The notes under the pieces: model-generated
The model's database searches: none
The model's input: the letters and a program-made list of their open reading frames with translations, nothing else
Told to the model about the DNA's origin: nothing
Part shown: in pieces, positions 1 through 10,300 of the stretch
How the letters are laid out: every line of letters begins with the position of its first letter
Position numbering within the stretch: the stretch's first letter is position 1
Made by a program: the position numbers and the translations under genes
DNA from: Chara braunii
Taxonomy: Eukaryota; Streptophyta; Charophyceae; Charales; Characeae
Length of the DNA stretch: 29,829 nucleotides
NCBI GenBank assembly: GCA_003427395.1
Contig: BFEA01000605.1
Location: 437,741-467,569, forward strand
Direction of reading: 5' to 3'

Positions 1-318
1 AAAAAAAAAAAAAAAAAAAAAATGCTGCGCCTGTTTGTGTGTGTGTGTGTACTCGTGGGGGGGAGGCGACCCCCCCCACCTCATATCAATCAATCAATCA
101 ATCAATCAATCAACCAATCATCAATCAATTAATCAATGAATCGGCGAGTCAATCAATCAATCAATTAATCAATCAATCAACCAATCACTCAATCACTCAA
201 TCAATCATTCAATCATTCAATTATTCAATCAATCAATCAACCAATTAATCAATCAATCAAAAAAAAAAATTTACATCCGGGATAAAAAAAATAAAATCTT
301 TTTTTTTTTTTTTTTTGA
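1..318. repeat. Poly-A start, (TCAA)n microsatellite and poly-T tract
   Basis: The window opens with a run of 22 A. From about 84 to 262 it is an imperfect array of the tetramer TCAA/CAAT with scattered substitutions, followed by AT-rich sequence and a T tract at about 299-316. The open frame through the array is only a Ser-Ile-Asn-Gln translation of the tetramer and is not a gene. Confidence 0.9.
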
Positions 319-387
319 ATGGGGGGGTACCCCCTGACACCCGACCCCCCCCACCCCATCCACCCCCTCAACACCCCCCGGAAGGCC

Positions 388-492
388 ACGTACGGAGGGC
401 TCAAAGTTCGTACGTACGGGTCGACGGGCGCCGGGGGGCCCGTACATATGGACGTCCGAACGTACGTACGGGCCGTATTCGTACGACCGTAT
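388..492. repeat. CGTACG-rich palindromic cluster
   Basis: CGTACG and related palindromes recur several times in about 100 bp, including CGTACGTACGGG and a 9-bp inverted pair (GGCCCGTAC / GTACGGGCC) near 437-472. No gene is visible. It could be the terminus of an unidentified repeat. The sequence at 29,730-29,815 has a similar GC-rich CCCGAACG style, but the two do not align clearly. Confidence 0.4.
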
Positions 493-499
493 ACACAGA

Positions 500-1203
500 C
501 ATATGATGTGCGCGATGAGAGAGTCAGGGGATCTCATGAACGCAGTAGCCGCGCAGAGGCGAGGATCACGACTCCTACCACGACGAGGCCCCAGTTGTTC
601 ATTCCCCCACCTCCTGCTCTGAGTTCGGGACCACCTCCTGCTCCGAGTTCGACACCACCTCCTGCGACTAGTCGTCCGCCACCTCCAGCTCAGAGTCCGA
701 CGCCACCTCCTCCTTCGAGTTCTCCGCCAGCCCTTGCTCCAAGTCCAATGCCACGTACTACCCTGAGTCCTGCGCCACCTCTTGCTCCGAGTCCTGCTCC
801 ACTTCCAGCTTAGGGTCCTGTATCACCATCGCCCGTTTCGCCACTTGAGCCCCCCGCTATAGTGGAGACGCAGGAGTTGGCATCCTCCTTGCCTCAACAC
901 GGTCTTCTGCACAGATCTACGGCGATTCGCCGGATGAGGTCACGATCACCTTCCCCGGGGGTTTTGCAGGAGGAGGTTGGGCACCGTTGTCGGCCGGTTT
1001 GCTGGCCCTTCGAAGTCACCCAACTTCCTCCGTTGCTAGAGGGTGGTTGGCTCCCCGCTACAGATCCCCCCTTCTTCCACCTCCTTGTTCGTTGGTGGCT
1101 CTCCCCCCGTTTGTTTTCTTCTCATCTCCTCCCCCACTTCAGGCCCGAATCCCCAGGATTCCCGTGCCGTCGTGAGCTTCCCGACTCCCTCGCTGGCACC
1201 TAG
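500..1203 (+). pseudogene. Proline-rich repetitive ORF fragment with an in-frame stop
   Basis: One plus-strand frame is open upstream of and through a proline-rich stretch to a TAG at 811-813. It then stays open in the same frame to 1,203. From about 598 to 800 it is built of 24-bp degenerate units that each encode about eight residues of the type PPPAxSSx, like the Pro-rich linkers of extensin-type proteins or of retroelement Gag proteins. The part after the stop has mixed composition and no motif I recognise. No start is compelling: the first ATG at 319 lies in low-complexity C-rich sequence. I cannot assign a function. It may be the remains of a transposon-encoded or cell-wall-type protein, or only an expanded repeat. 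Confidence 0.35.
598..800 (+). repeat. 24-bp degenerate tandem repeat coding Pro-rich octapeptides
   Basis: About eight units start with CCACCTCCTGCT or a variant (CCACCTCCAGCT, CCACCTCTTGCT). The period of 24 keeps the reading frame, so the array encodes repeated Pro-Pro-Pro-Ala-x-Ser-Ser units. Divergence grows towards the 3' end. Confidence 0.75.
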
Positions 1204-1469
1204 CAATCTATAACTCAAAGGAAACCATAATTAATCCGGATTCGAATTTGGGTGGATCGGGGAAGCGCATGAGCTATCAAGAGCCGATGTCTTGCGACGG
1301 CTGAGTTTGGGGAAATGCGTTTACGGCTTGAGCCTCTACGCAGTACAACTGCTACTTAGTGTTCGCACGAGTGAACAGGGTCGAACCGTGATTCCAGAAT
1401 TTTCGAGACCAACCGAAACGTGACTCAAAGTCCACGCAGGGAACCCATACCGCAATTCCATCCGAGGTT
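1204..1469. other. Spacer, nothing recognised
   Basis: Mixed-composition sequence without a supported gene, RNA or repeat. It leads into the satellite array. Confidence 0.5.
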
Positions 1470-2540
1470 CATGAGCGTAGCCCGACTGTATCCTAGAATT
1501 CGAGCGAACAACCCGAGCTGTAAGTTCAGTCAAAGCTGCAAACCGAAGTTTACCCGAACTCGAATTGTGAAAGCTCGAAAGCACCGCTTGATCGAGATTC
1601 AGAGCTCACACGAACCAACCTGAACTCCCCATCACAACCCAAAGCTCGTTAGTACAGCCGATTGCGAATCGAACCGATCTCAAACGGCAATCGTGATTCG
1701 GAGTCCTCATAACAAAGTTAGTTGGTACGGGCTGTTTGCGAATCAAACCGAATTCGAAATGCAATCGAAAGTTCACGAGTACAACAGCCTGAGCCACGCG
1801 GCGACCCAGAGCTCGTTAGTACATCCCAACTGCGAAAGCCGAGTCTGAGCTGCGATTGAAATTCGGAGTCCGCACAACAAAGTTCGTTGGTACAGGCGAG
1901 CTGCGAGTCAAAACCGAACTCGAAATGCAATCGAAAGCTCACAAGCATAACTGCAGGAGCTTCGCAGGGACCCAAAGCTCGTTAGTACACCCAGACTGCG
2001 AAAGCCGAATCTGAACTGCAATTGAAATTCGGAGTCCTCAAAACAAAGTTCGTTGGTTCAGGCCAGCCACGAGTCAAAAACGAACTCGAAATGGAATCGA
2101 AAGCTCAACAGCATAACAACAGGAGCCACGCTACGACCCAAAGCTCGTTGGTGAACCCCGACTGCGAAAGCCGAGTCCAAACTGCAATCGAAATTTGGAG
2201 TCCTCACAACAAAGTTCGTTGGTACAGGCCAACTGCGAGTGAAAACCGGACTCGAAATGCAATCGAAAGCTCACAAGCATAACTACAGGAGCCGCGCTGT
2301 GACCCAAAGCTTGTTTGTACCGCTCATCTGCATCCTAGAATTCTCGCGAACGGCCCGAACCCGAAAATTCGTAAGTTCAGCCAAGCTGCAAACCGGAGTT
2401 CGCCCGAACTCGAGCTACAGTAGAAAGCTAGTAAGCACCTCTCCTCTGAGTTTCAGAGCTCACACGAATCAGCCTGAGCTCCCGCCGCAACGAGAGTTCG
2501 TTCGTACATCAGACTGCGAATCGAAAACTGAGCAAGCCCA
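1470..2540. repeat. Tandem satellite, monomer about 166 bp, with a variant monomer repeated about 842 bp apart
   Basis: The anchor AAAGCTCGTT (or a close variant) recurs at 1641, 1808, 1974, 2140 and 2306, giving spacings of 167, 166, 166 and 166. Other shared blocks in each unit are CTGCGAAAGCCGA, CGGAGTCCTCA, ACAAAGTTCGTTGGTACAGG and CGAAATGCAATCGAAAGCTC. A variant type containing TCCTAGAATTC and CAAGCTGCAAACCG occurs at about 1,491 and again at about 2,333, which is 842 bp or about five monomers away, suggesting higher-order structure. The unit length is in the range common for plant satellites. The short ORFs across it are shadows. Confidence 0.85.
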
Positions 2541-3870
2541 ACAACCGTAATGGAGAGTTCCCGTCGGGTTAGCACCCCCATAACCCGAAGAATTAGGCGG
2601 AGAGATAAGTAGACCCGCTCAGACCACTCGAGGTCCGGGGTTCCGATCCGAGATCTCAGGCAGCTTGTGGCCTTCTGATGCCCTCGCTCCTCCGTCCCTA
2701 CCTGGCCGACCTTTTCTTCCTTCACTCTTTCTCTCTCTCTCCCCTCATGCTCCTTCTCCCGGAGGCACCCTTTGTCTCGTCTTTCACTCTCTCCAAATGG
2801 GCACCCCCAGTACCAGCACCCGTGCGTGCTCTCGACAGTCATAGCCCGTGGATGGCGTCCGACCCGGCGCGTAGCTAAAGCGCGATCTTCCGCACACCCT
2901 CCTCTTCGCCCTGAAAGCTCCGATCGTTTTCGATGGACCGAGTCCGGGGGTGACTCCGCCCACCCCCCGTTCGCCCTGCACGCGCCGACTAGCTCTCATG
3001 ACGCCGACCCTCGGCGCTATCACTCTTTCCGGTCGGCAGCCCTCCGGGGCGCGGAGTTGCGGCTCCGGCGCCTCGAGGAAACCGCGGCCTTCCCCCCTCG
3101 TCCCTCTTCGTCTCTCTCCGATTCTTTGTTTTCTCGCCCCCTTTCCTTCTCTCTCTCTCTGGTCCCCCCTCTTCGCGCGGTATGGCTCCCTCTCTCTGAC
3201 TCGCGCGAGCGCCTCCTGGGCGCCGTCTCCGGTGACTACCCCCGAGCTCTCCTTCCCGTGCGCAAAGAGTCCCATGCATCCCCCGCCTCGTGCGCTCTGT
3301 CTTCCTAGCAACTCCGGGCGCTCGTGCGAGGTCCTCAACCTCGCGTTCGCAACTCCTCCTGATCCCCTTCCCTTATGCCCTCGCCTCTCGTTCTTTTATA
3401 CTTTTTCCTCGAATCTATCTTCCCGGGTCACTCAGTCTCCCCATTCCTATGGGGCCGAAATCAAAATTTTCCCAAAATCTTGATCATTCCGCCGTTCTTT
3501 TCAAGAATCCGGACAAAATCGCGTCATCCCCAACCGTGGTGCTCTGACCTGCTATTGGCCCTTCTCCCTGCCATTTCTCCTCGTTGATAGGTGTGTTGCC
3601 AAAAACGGTTACCAAGAAGCCGAGGGGCGTGCGAGCTTTCGCAACCGTTTTCCTTCGGCTCAAATTTCCCCCCCTCTAGGATCCACTTCCCCCCCGGATT
3701 CTCGCGTGCGCTAGCCCGCTCTTCTTGCGAACCCCCGCACGCGGAGATTTTTCCCACCACTTTGTTATGAATACCACCGCCGTTTATCAAGCCAGACACA
3801 CTCTCCTGCGCGCGCACATCCCCCCCTTTCCCCTCTCTGCGAGAGAAGGTTAACAACAGTCGTATTTTTC
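2541..3870. other. Pyrimidine-rich spacer, no supported gene
   Basis: Long C/T-rich tracts (CTCTCTCT, CCTCCTC) fill this stretch on the plus strand. Several overlapping open frames on both strands are products of the biased composition: they are rich in Arg/Glu/Gly or Ser/Pro/Leu and have no motif. Such sequence could be an LTR or untranslated part of a retroelement, but I see no primer-binding site or matching second copy. Confidence 0.5.
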
Positions 3871-4247
3871 ATCACCACTTTAGGATGCAAACTGCTTAAA
3901 CAGGTGGTTTTCAGGGTTTTCGTACCTTTCACCACTTCAAGACCATCCTGGTCCGAAAATCCTGAATGATCCTTAAGTGGTGAAATCTCCGAAGACCCTG
4001 AAAACCACATGTTTAGGCAGGTTGCATCCTCAAGTGGTGAAGGGTGGTTTTCATGGTCTTCGGACCTTTCACCACTTCAGAACCATTCAGGATTTTCAAA
4101 CTACCCAAAACTCTCACTTAACCACTTCAGGACACCCTTCACCGCTTCAGGATACAGCCTGCCTAAACTGGTGGTTTTCAGGGTCTTCGGACATTTCACC
4201 ACTTCAGGACTATTCAGGATTTTCAGATTGCCCAAAACTCTCACTTC
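3871..4247. repeat. Foldback cluster: related direct and inverted units
   Basis: A module containing GGTGGTTTTCAGGGTCTTCGGA followed by TTTCACCACTTCAGGA occurs in direct orientation at about 3,881-3,945, 4,043-4,110 and 4,140-4,245, and in inverted orientation at about 3,960-4,048. The inverted copy can pair with the first module (arms about 60 bp, loop about 30 nt) and even better with the last (arms about 90 bp, loop about 80 nt). There is no coding sequence. It resembles a foldback or MITE-like element, but neither terminal inverted repeats with a target-site duplication nor a transposase could be defined. Confidence 0.75.
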
Positions 4248-5127
4248 ATAATTTTCATTCCTGAATTTTCGGCTGCTCGACAACTGCTTGTGCTCTCTGC
4301 TCTCATCCTCTCTTTTCCCGAATCCGCCAACTGCAACACTGGTTCTCCCTCCCCATCCCAATCCTACCCTTTCCTCGGTTTCAGTCGGATCGCCCTTCGT
4401 TGGGTCTTCCTCCCTCTTTACTTATCCCGCCCCGCTGTACTAGTTCTTTGTAGCCAAGGTCGTAGCTTGACCGGCCCGGATCCCGCTCACTCGCTCGCCT
4501 ACTCCTTTCTTGTTAGTTGGGAGGGGGGCGCTCGCTCTCCTTTTTCTTCAATCGTTTTTCCCGCTTCGGCACTTTTGTTAGGATCTCGTTTTGTCGATCT
4601 TGCTCCATGAGCGTCCTTCCAGGGATCCTGCTTCACCGTCCCGCCACCGGATCACCTTCGTAGGTTCCCTTTTCTCTCCTTTGTGCTGTTACAGCAGCCG
4701 CTACCCCCCGCAGGTCGGGCGTGGCCCACTGCCTTAGCTCTAATTGTTTTTTCATTCTTGCCCCATCATTCCTTCAAGCCTCTCCGTAACGCGGGCCCCA
4801 AATCAGACCGCGAAATTGAATCCATCCCCTCTTCCTGGCGTCCTCTTCGAGCATACCTGGTCGCCCTTGAGTTGTCCCTTCTCTTCAGGTCGATCTGCCT
4901 CGGCTACCCCGACATACGGTGGGCTCTCGTCCAATCAGTGTAGCGGTTTTTTTTTCCTCATGGCAGCTAGGTTTTTTTTTTTTTTTTTTTTCTCACGATG
5001 GAAATCCCGGCGGCTTCGCTCCACCTTTTTTCCTTTCAATCCGTCTCCCTCCTTCCCATGTGCCGCTCGCAGCTGCCCCATTGCCTATCGCAGGCTTCCA
5101 AAGCCGATGTTAGGAAGTTTTCCATCA
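4248..5127. other. Spacer, no supported gene; T tract
   Basis: C/T-rich sequence without a convincing frame on either strand. A T-rich homopolymer tract lies at about 4,972-4,991. Weak frames here lack start context, motifs and coding-like composition. Confidence 0.45.
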
Positions 5128-5570
5128 CCCATGGACCCACCAAGCTGTAGCGTCTGCCATCATACCGGTCGGGTCTCCTGAACCCAATCCCTTTACGTCA
5201 CATAGCGAAAGCAGTAGGCGAGCCGTTTCTTCAAAAAAATGTTTTATCTTTGCGAGCTCATTGGTGGTTAACTTCCCGCTCCATACACCTTTGCGATTTG
5301 CCCCAGGCTGATCATCACTTACCCCCTCGAACATCCCGATTCCCGTACCGCAGCCTTACCAAGCCTTCTCGCGTATCACCACAGTAGCCAAGCTGCCGCT
5401 CGTGGTTAAAGTCCGGGCCAAAGTTCCTCATCAGTTCCTGTTTCCCCGAACTGACCATCGAAAACTCAAATTTCTTTGCAATCCGTTGTCGCTATTTTTC
5501 CAGTCGAGCCACTTCTGGCGACCAGAAAACCAACAAGCTATCACGCAGGGTTTTGTATGTGATTGCAATA
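5128..5570 (-). pseudogene. Unrecognised broken coding fragment
   Basis: Read on the minus strand from about 5,565 downward, one frame gives protein-like sequence (TYKTLRDSLLVFW, then LMRNFGPDFNHERQ, then LVRLRYGNRDV). It is interrupted by an in-frame TAG near 5,492 and ends at a TGA near 5,322. The adjacent frame then continues protein-like down to 5,128 (GVWSGKLTTNELAKIK, ETARLLLSL). A one-base frameshift near 5,325-5,335 would join the two. I do not recognise the family. It has the balanced composition of real coding sequence, unlike its surroundings. It could be a decayed element protein (Gag-like) or a host exon with an error. No start codon or splice sites are convincing. Confidence 0.45.
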
Positions 5571-6056
5571 AATAAAATAAATTAAATAATGCAAATCCCT
5601 TCCTGTTGTGTGCGTCCGTCTTCGAGCGAGACCCTTCAATTGCGGTCTTTGCTGGTCCACGGTCTTAGGAATCTTTTATTTTGATTCGGAACAGCAGAGA
5701 ATCATGCAAATAATAATAATTATAAAGATTGTGGAGTGTTAAGCATGCATCAATTACATCAATCTAATTTTAAGAACTGTGACAGAATCATCTACGAGAG
5801 CAAATCATCAAGGAGGAACAATACAAGAAGCAAGACCGACTGACTCGAGCAAAGAAGACAGAGTCAAATGAATGAGGGAAGAATTAGAACTCAGAATAGT
5901 CTTAGAGAGTACATATGGAAGAGAGTATGGTGAGCACCAATCAAGAGTCCTCACTCATCCCTCTGAACTTCACTTTGTCTCTCACTTTGTTGTCCGTCGT
6001 TTGGGCTTCTTGCCATGTCTCCGTACTCTCTCGGGTTGTGCCTTCCGAATGTAAAG
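5571..6056. other. AT-rich spacer
   Basis: Contains AAATAA-type runs near 5,567-5,590 and an AATAATAAT run near 5,709. No supported gene. It separates two minus-strand coding fragments and could be intronic if they belong to one gene. Confidence 0.4.
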
Positions 6057-6635
6057 CTACCTGCAGCCTACTAGTTCCAAACATTTCCAGCCAAGTTCCA
6101 TAATACGGAAGTCAAGCATGGCACAAAATTCCTCCCATAATGTGGGGAGATACGGCTGATGGAAAATGCCCCTCCTGAGATGTGGGAACTCAGAGGGCTT
6201 AGTCACTGCCTCATAGTCGATCACTGCGGGCGATACGTACCTCTTTGCTAGGTCCACCAGTCCACCCCAATAAGAGCGATCAGTAAGATAATAGGGGACA
6301 TGAGGTTTGGGATAGTTCGCGAAAAGCTTAGAACCAAAGCTATATGCTAGCTTTGTGTTCCCCTGGAGTCTCTCAGCTTTCCACTTCACATACCCGGCTG
6401 TTGCGGCCCATACTGCATTAAAATGAGGGTGTGCCTCGTTCCCCTTTCTAAGGAATTTCCGTAGGTCGCTGACTGTACCTTCAGCGAACTCAGTGAGAAC
6501 GATGAAGATAGACAGGTCTTCACGCGTGAACCCATCAATCCAAACATACTTGTAAGGGAAGCTCTCCCCAGCAGCAATCAGGTTGAGGCATTCAAGGACC
6601 GACTGGTCCACTATGATGGGATTGATCTCTCTCAT
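6057..6635 (-). CDS. Unrecognised 192-residue ORF
   Basis: A clean minus-strand frame runs from ATG at 6,635 to a stop at 6,057. The product has balanced, globular-looking composition with many aromatic residues (FPYKYVWIDGF, YYLTDRSYWGG, LPTLWEEFCAML). It has no signal peptide, membrane segment or metal-binding motif that I can see. Upstream in frame there is a TGA seven codons before the ATG, so the frame is bounded. The ATG overlaps by ATGA the stop of another minus-strand open frame made of a minisatellite (6,632-6,931), which I take to be coincidence or a frameshift. I cannot name a family. It may be a host exon or a fragment of an unrecognised repeat protein; the coding-like stretch at 7,094-7,348 on the same strand could belong to the same gene. 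Confidence 0.45.
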   Translation of the reverse strand: MREINPIIVDQSVLECLNLIAAGESFPYKYVWIDGFTREDLSIFIVLTEFAEGTVSDLRKFLRKGNEAHPHFNAVWAATAGYVKWKAERLQGNTKLAYSFGSKLFANYPKPHVPYYLTDRSYWGGLVDLAKRYVSPAVIDYEAVTKPSEFPHLRRGIFHQPYLPTLWEEFCAMLDFRIMELGWKCLELVGCR

Positions 6636-6740
6636 ATGTTTGGATAGATAGGTACCTCAAGATGGAGGGGAAAAGACCGCTTGATCAAAGGGTGTCTGCT
6701 ACTTGAATGTCCCTTGAATACCGTTCTAGATGCTGTTTTT

Positions 6741-6821
6741 CGGAATGCCGTTTCTGAATTGCTGTTTCCGAATGTTGTTTCTGAATTGCCGTTTCTGAAT
6801 GCTGCTTCTGAATTGCTGTTC
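6741..6821. repeat. 27-bp minisatellite (alternating 13/14-bp subunits)
   Basis: Subunits of the type GAATGCCGTTTCT and GAATTGCTGTTTCC alternate for about three 27-bp periods. On the minus strand the array is open and encodes Asn/Ser/Glu-rich repeats. Confidence 0.75.
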
Positions 6822-6828
6822 TGACTGT

Positions 6829-6937
6829 AGTTCTGATTGCTGATCTGAGTACTATTCAAACAGTTGCTCTGATTGTTGATCTGAGTACTGTTCAAACTGT
6901 TGTTCTGATTGCTGACATGAGTACTGTTCAAACTGTT
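6829..6937. repeat. 36-bp minisatellite, three copies
   Basis: Three near-identical 36-bp units carry the core CTGATTGTTGATCTGAGTAC followed by TGTTCAAACTGTTG. Because the period is a multiple of three, the minus strand stays open and encodes 12-residue Asn/Ser/Gln-rich repeats. Confidence 0.85.
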
Positions 6938-7093
6938 GAATAAAAATGTTGAATGAACACTGAAATGCTGAGCCGATGAGTCGTCGTTCGTACATTATCA
7001 TTCCGTAAGAAAAACTGCAAACTGTTGAAAAGTGCTTGCGGGTTCAAATATTAATGGAGCTTTGGGGAGAAAGTAATCCAAGTATTACTGAGC

Positions 7094-7350
7094 TCATGCA
7101 AGCTTTACCCTGTTTTGTTCCACCATTTGTAGCGAGGAACAGGTACTGTGTAGAATGTCGTCAAGCCCATATAAATAAATTAAAAACTCAATATATTTTT
7201 CCTCTCCCACCGCCTGTATAGCTTGTTCACGCTGAATTCCCCTATAAAACTCCATATTCAGATACACTTCTTGTTCCCATCCCTTTTTCCTGTCTCTTAC
7301 GGCGCTGCACTTCACCACTAGTACCTCGCCGTCTCTCAGAATTCCCAACT
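7094..7350 (-). CDS. Unrecognised coding-like fragment, possible exon
   Basis: A minus-strand frame beginning at about 7,348 reads as plausible protein (ILRDGEVLVVKC, WEQEVYLNMEFYRGIQ, YIEFLIYLYGLDDILHS) to a stop at 7,094. There is no ATG at its head. It follows CTAACCTTAG, which looks like a branch point plus a 3' splice acceptor ending at 7,349, so it may be an internal exon. The last residues are less protein-like, so a donor site may lie before the stop. The family is not recognised. It has the same orientation as the ORF at 6,057-6,635 and may be an upstream exon of the same gene. Confidence 0.4.
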
Positions 7351-10300
7351 AAGGTTAGCTAGAGTGATTTTTTTTTCTTTTCAGCAAAAAAGGATGATGT
7401 CGGACTTACTGTTACAAGTGTGGTCTGCTAAGAGACCATTGACGTCAGACTGTGAGGACCTGCTCCCTTTTTGTGCTTTAGTATCGAAGAGCTGCTATGA
7501 TCATCTGACGGGGGTGGTCCAAAAATGAAGATGATTGAAGGAAAAACATTATTCTCGGGCTTAGAAAGATTTCTGCTCTTGACTTTGGCTTGCACTGATG
7601 AGTGGAGCCGGAGAATGAACACTGACATACTGAGCCCATGCTTCAGAGTGCCTAAGCCCCAGGGATGATCATTGACCGCCAAGACTAGTCATGTTTTCTT
7701 TCATGCGATAAGTCATACTAACTGCAGGGCTTATTGACCCCGGTAGTGTGATGATTCAATCCGAGCGGAAAACGCCCTTACGACCCCCTTCAGGACGCCT
7801 GTTTTGCATCTGGCCCTTTTCATTAGCCGGTCAGTGCACAGGATTGAATGTGGCTTTCTTTTGGATACTCCTTAATTGGGTTGTTTCTAGGTTTGTCCCT
7901 GACTGCAACACGACTCTCTCCGGTCCTCGAGCCACCGACCGTGCTCCCCCAAGTAACGGCTCGAAACAAGTTGCTACCCCGGCTGGATGGCCGTATCCAG
8001 AGATATGCACCCAGCGTGGGAGTTCAGCGTCTGGGTTCCCGCTCGAAGGTTCTGACTTGAGACACGTGACTAACCCGAGCTCAAGTTCAATACTACCTTA
8101 AGCCGCCCAGACAATACCAAATGTAAATTTGAGTACGATCTTATTATCGTTGAGAACTCAGGACTCTGGTTATAGAAGACGAGCTACCGTATTTTTCGTG
8201 ATTTACTTGTAACAAACGAAAACCTTCTGTTCCCATTCCAAGAGTGAGAGCATCGAATAATGTCTCAAAAGATATGAGTCAAGGCTAAGAGTGGATCCAT
8301 TAATGCTCAACTCGGAGGACGAGCTAAAATGAGGACCTGACAAAATCCATTCAAAGAGGCATCCTCAACATCTGTCTCTCGGACAGAGAGACTAGCCAAT
8401 TCTACCCTTTTGAAAAGACAAAAAAAAACAGGCCTCATGGAAACTGCCTCAGGGGCCTACGCCGTTGTTATCCATGTAAAAGTCAACCGGGGCAAGGACT
8501 ACTCGGGACTTATAGGGGAAATGCATGAAGCACACTCAGAAAGGGCTTTCGCGACATGATCGACACCCTGGCAACCAAGAAGGGGGGCTCGAGCTTCACT
8601 CCTTTGGGTTGGGACTTCACCAAATCCGAGTAATAATAAACAGTCAATCACCATCAAGTAGAAATTTAACAAGAATATATGAAACTTTTCTCAGTATTGT
8701 CCTTCTTTTCCCCATCCATTCAAGAAAGACAGAACCATGAGACACTGCAAAATCTCATCACGGGATAGACAAACCCGCTAGGTAAACCCAAGAGTGGCCT
8801 GTATACTCGAACAACCACCTGTTTGCACTGTCATTCAAACCCGCAGGCGCGTGCGACCACGCGAGTACGTGATAACTCATATGATCTTGTACTCAATTAA
8901 GATCAGGCCTCAAAACAGACTCTCATGATAGCTTACAAGCATTTGATCAGAGGAACACTTATAAGCCCACACATTCAAGCGCTCTTGTGGCCACGCAAAA
9001 AGGAGTATCGAGGGATAGTTTCCCTCATTGATCGAACAGAACCTCCGTGTTTGGTTATGAGCACAAGACTAAGTGGAGCAGTCAAGATGAAAGTTCACCT
9101 ATCATAGAATTATTCTTCGCTTAAACAGATAGCTAGATAGTAGGCTGCATTACAAACCATCAGTTTAATTATATAGTACGACTGACGATGAGTAAATACA
9201 AAAAAAAAAAAAATTAAAGGAAGAGACTCATAACTCATTCGGCAATCTCACCCAAACATAAAGCCACATTGCCGAACCAAAAAGGAGAAGTCTTAATATA
9301 AGATCAACAGGAAAACACAAGTCTCAGCAAACTGTTATTACACCCTTGCCCGTACGTAGTTCTAACCATGGTATTTCCTCTGCAACTGATCGTCGCTCCC
9401 TTCAGGCCTCAGGTTAATAAAGCCTGTTAAAGTCTAACAGATAGTGTGGACTTGGTTACTCGCACCTTTCGTACCCCGTTGACGGCTCATGTCATTTGTT
9501 CTGTTAAGTCTTTGCAAAAGACCCAGCATGCACGCATTATAGTAACCTCCAATGACTCGGTAAATAGAAACAGTCACTTACTGGTCAACCCAAAGATACA
9601 ACCCGTTTTACCTGTAGGCGGCTGAGTCACTAGCAGTAACCTGCAGATGGCTAGAAGGTAGAGTTTCCAAACTTCCACCTGCGGTGCACCTACTCATAGG
9701 TGGTACTCAAGAAACGTTCGAAAGCCAAGTGCAAAGCCAGTTGTACCACTACTCTCAAGACTCTTCAAGAACCCAACTTCCCCTCCTTTTCCTTTTGCGG
9801 ACACAGTCGACTAAAGTCAGTATCTTCTCTTCACTAGTCCAGTGAAGGGGTCTTCAACAACCGAAAACCTGGAGAGACGAGCGAATAATTCGGACTTCGT
9901 TCACCCACGTCTCTCTCTCTCCTTTCATATCTTTCGTCGGCGCAGTAGTACCCATTCATGGTCAAATAAAGGCTTCTCGGCTTATCCGGCCCACGTATCA
10001 AGCCCGCTGTCGAATCTCATCACGGTATGTAGTTGGCTCTCTCAAGACGTATATCACACTGCTCACATAATTTCCACGGCGAAGTCTTAAAGAGGATCGC
10101 GCGCCTTCTCGCTCTTCCTCTCCGGACCTCTCGTACGCTGATATCTCTCCCACTCCTTTCCTTACTCGCCCCGATATGCACGTGTCATAGCAGTGACACT
10201 TGCTAGCAGTGTGGTTCCTTTCTTGATCGTGATCGCCTAGCACTTCGAATTACAACCTCGCGAGCTCCTCCGCTTACACAAACATCAACTCGGCCTCCCA

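Noticed and set aside
2560-2665. Possible tRNA B-box (GGTTCCGATCC) near 2,640
   Set aside because: No A-box at the right distance and no cloverleaf could be drawn.
2784-3338. 184-codon minus-strand ORF rich in Arg, Gly and Glu, and a 178-codon plus-strand ORF over the same bases
   Set aside because: Both are translations of C/T-biased low-complexity sequence; no domain, start context or conservation argument supports either.
6632-6635. ATGA stop-start overlap between two minus-strand ORFs, as in translational coupling
   Set aside because: The context is eukaryotic and the upstream frame is a minisatellite translation, so coupling is unlikely.
7593-7625. CTGATGAG in the spacer near 7,595
   Set aside because: No GAAA and no stem II partner; chance match.
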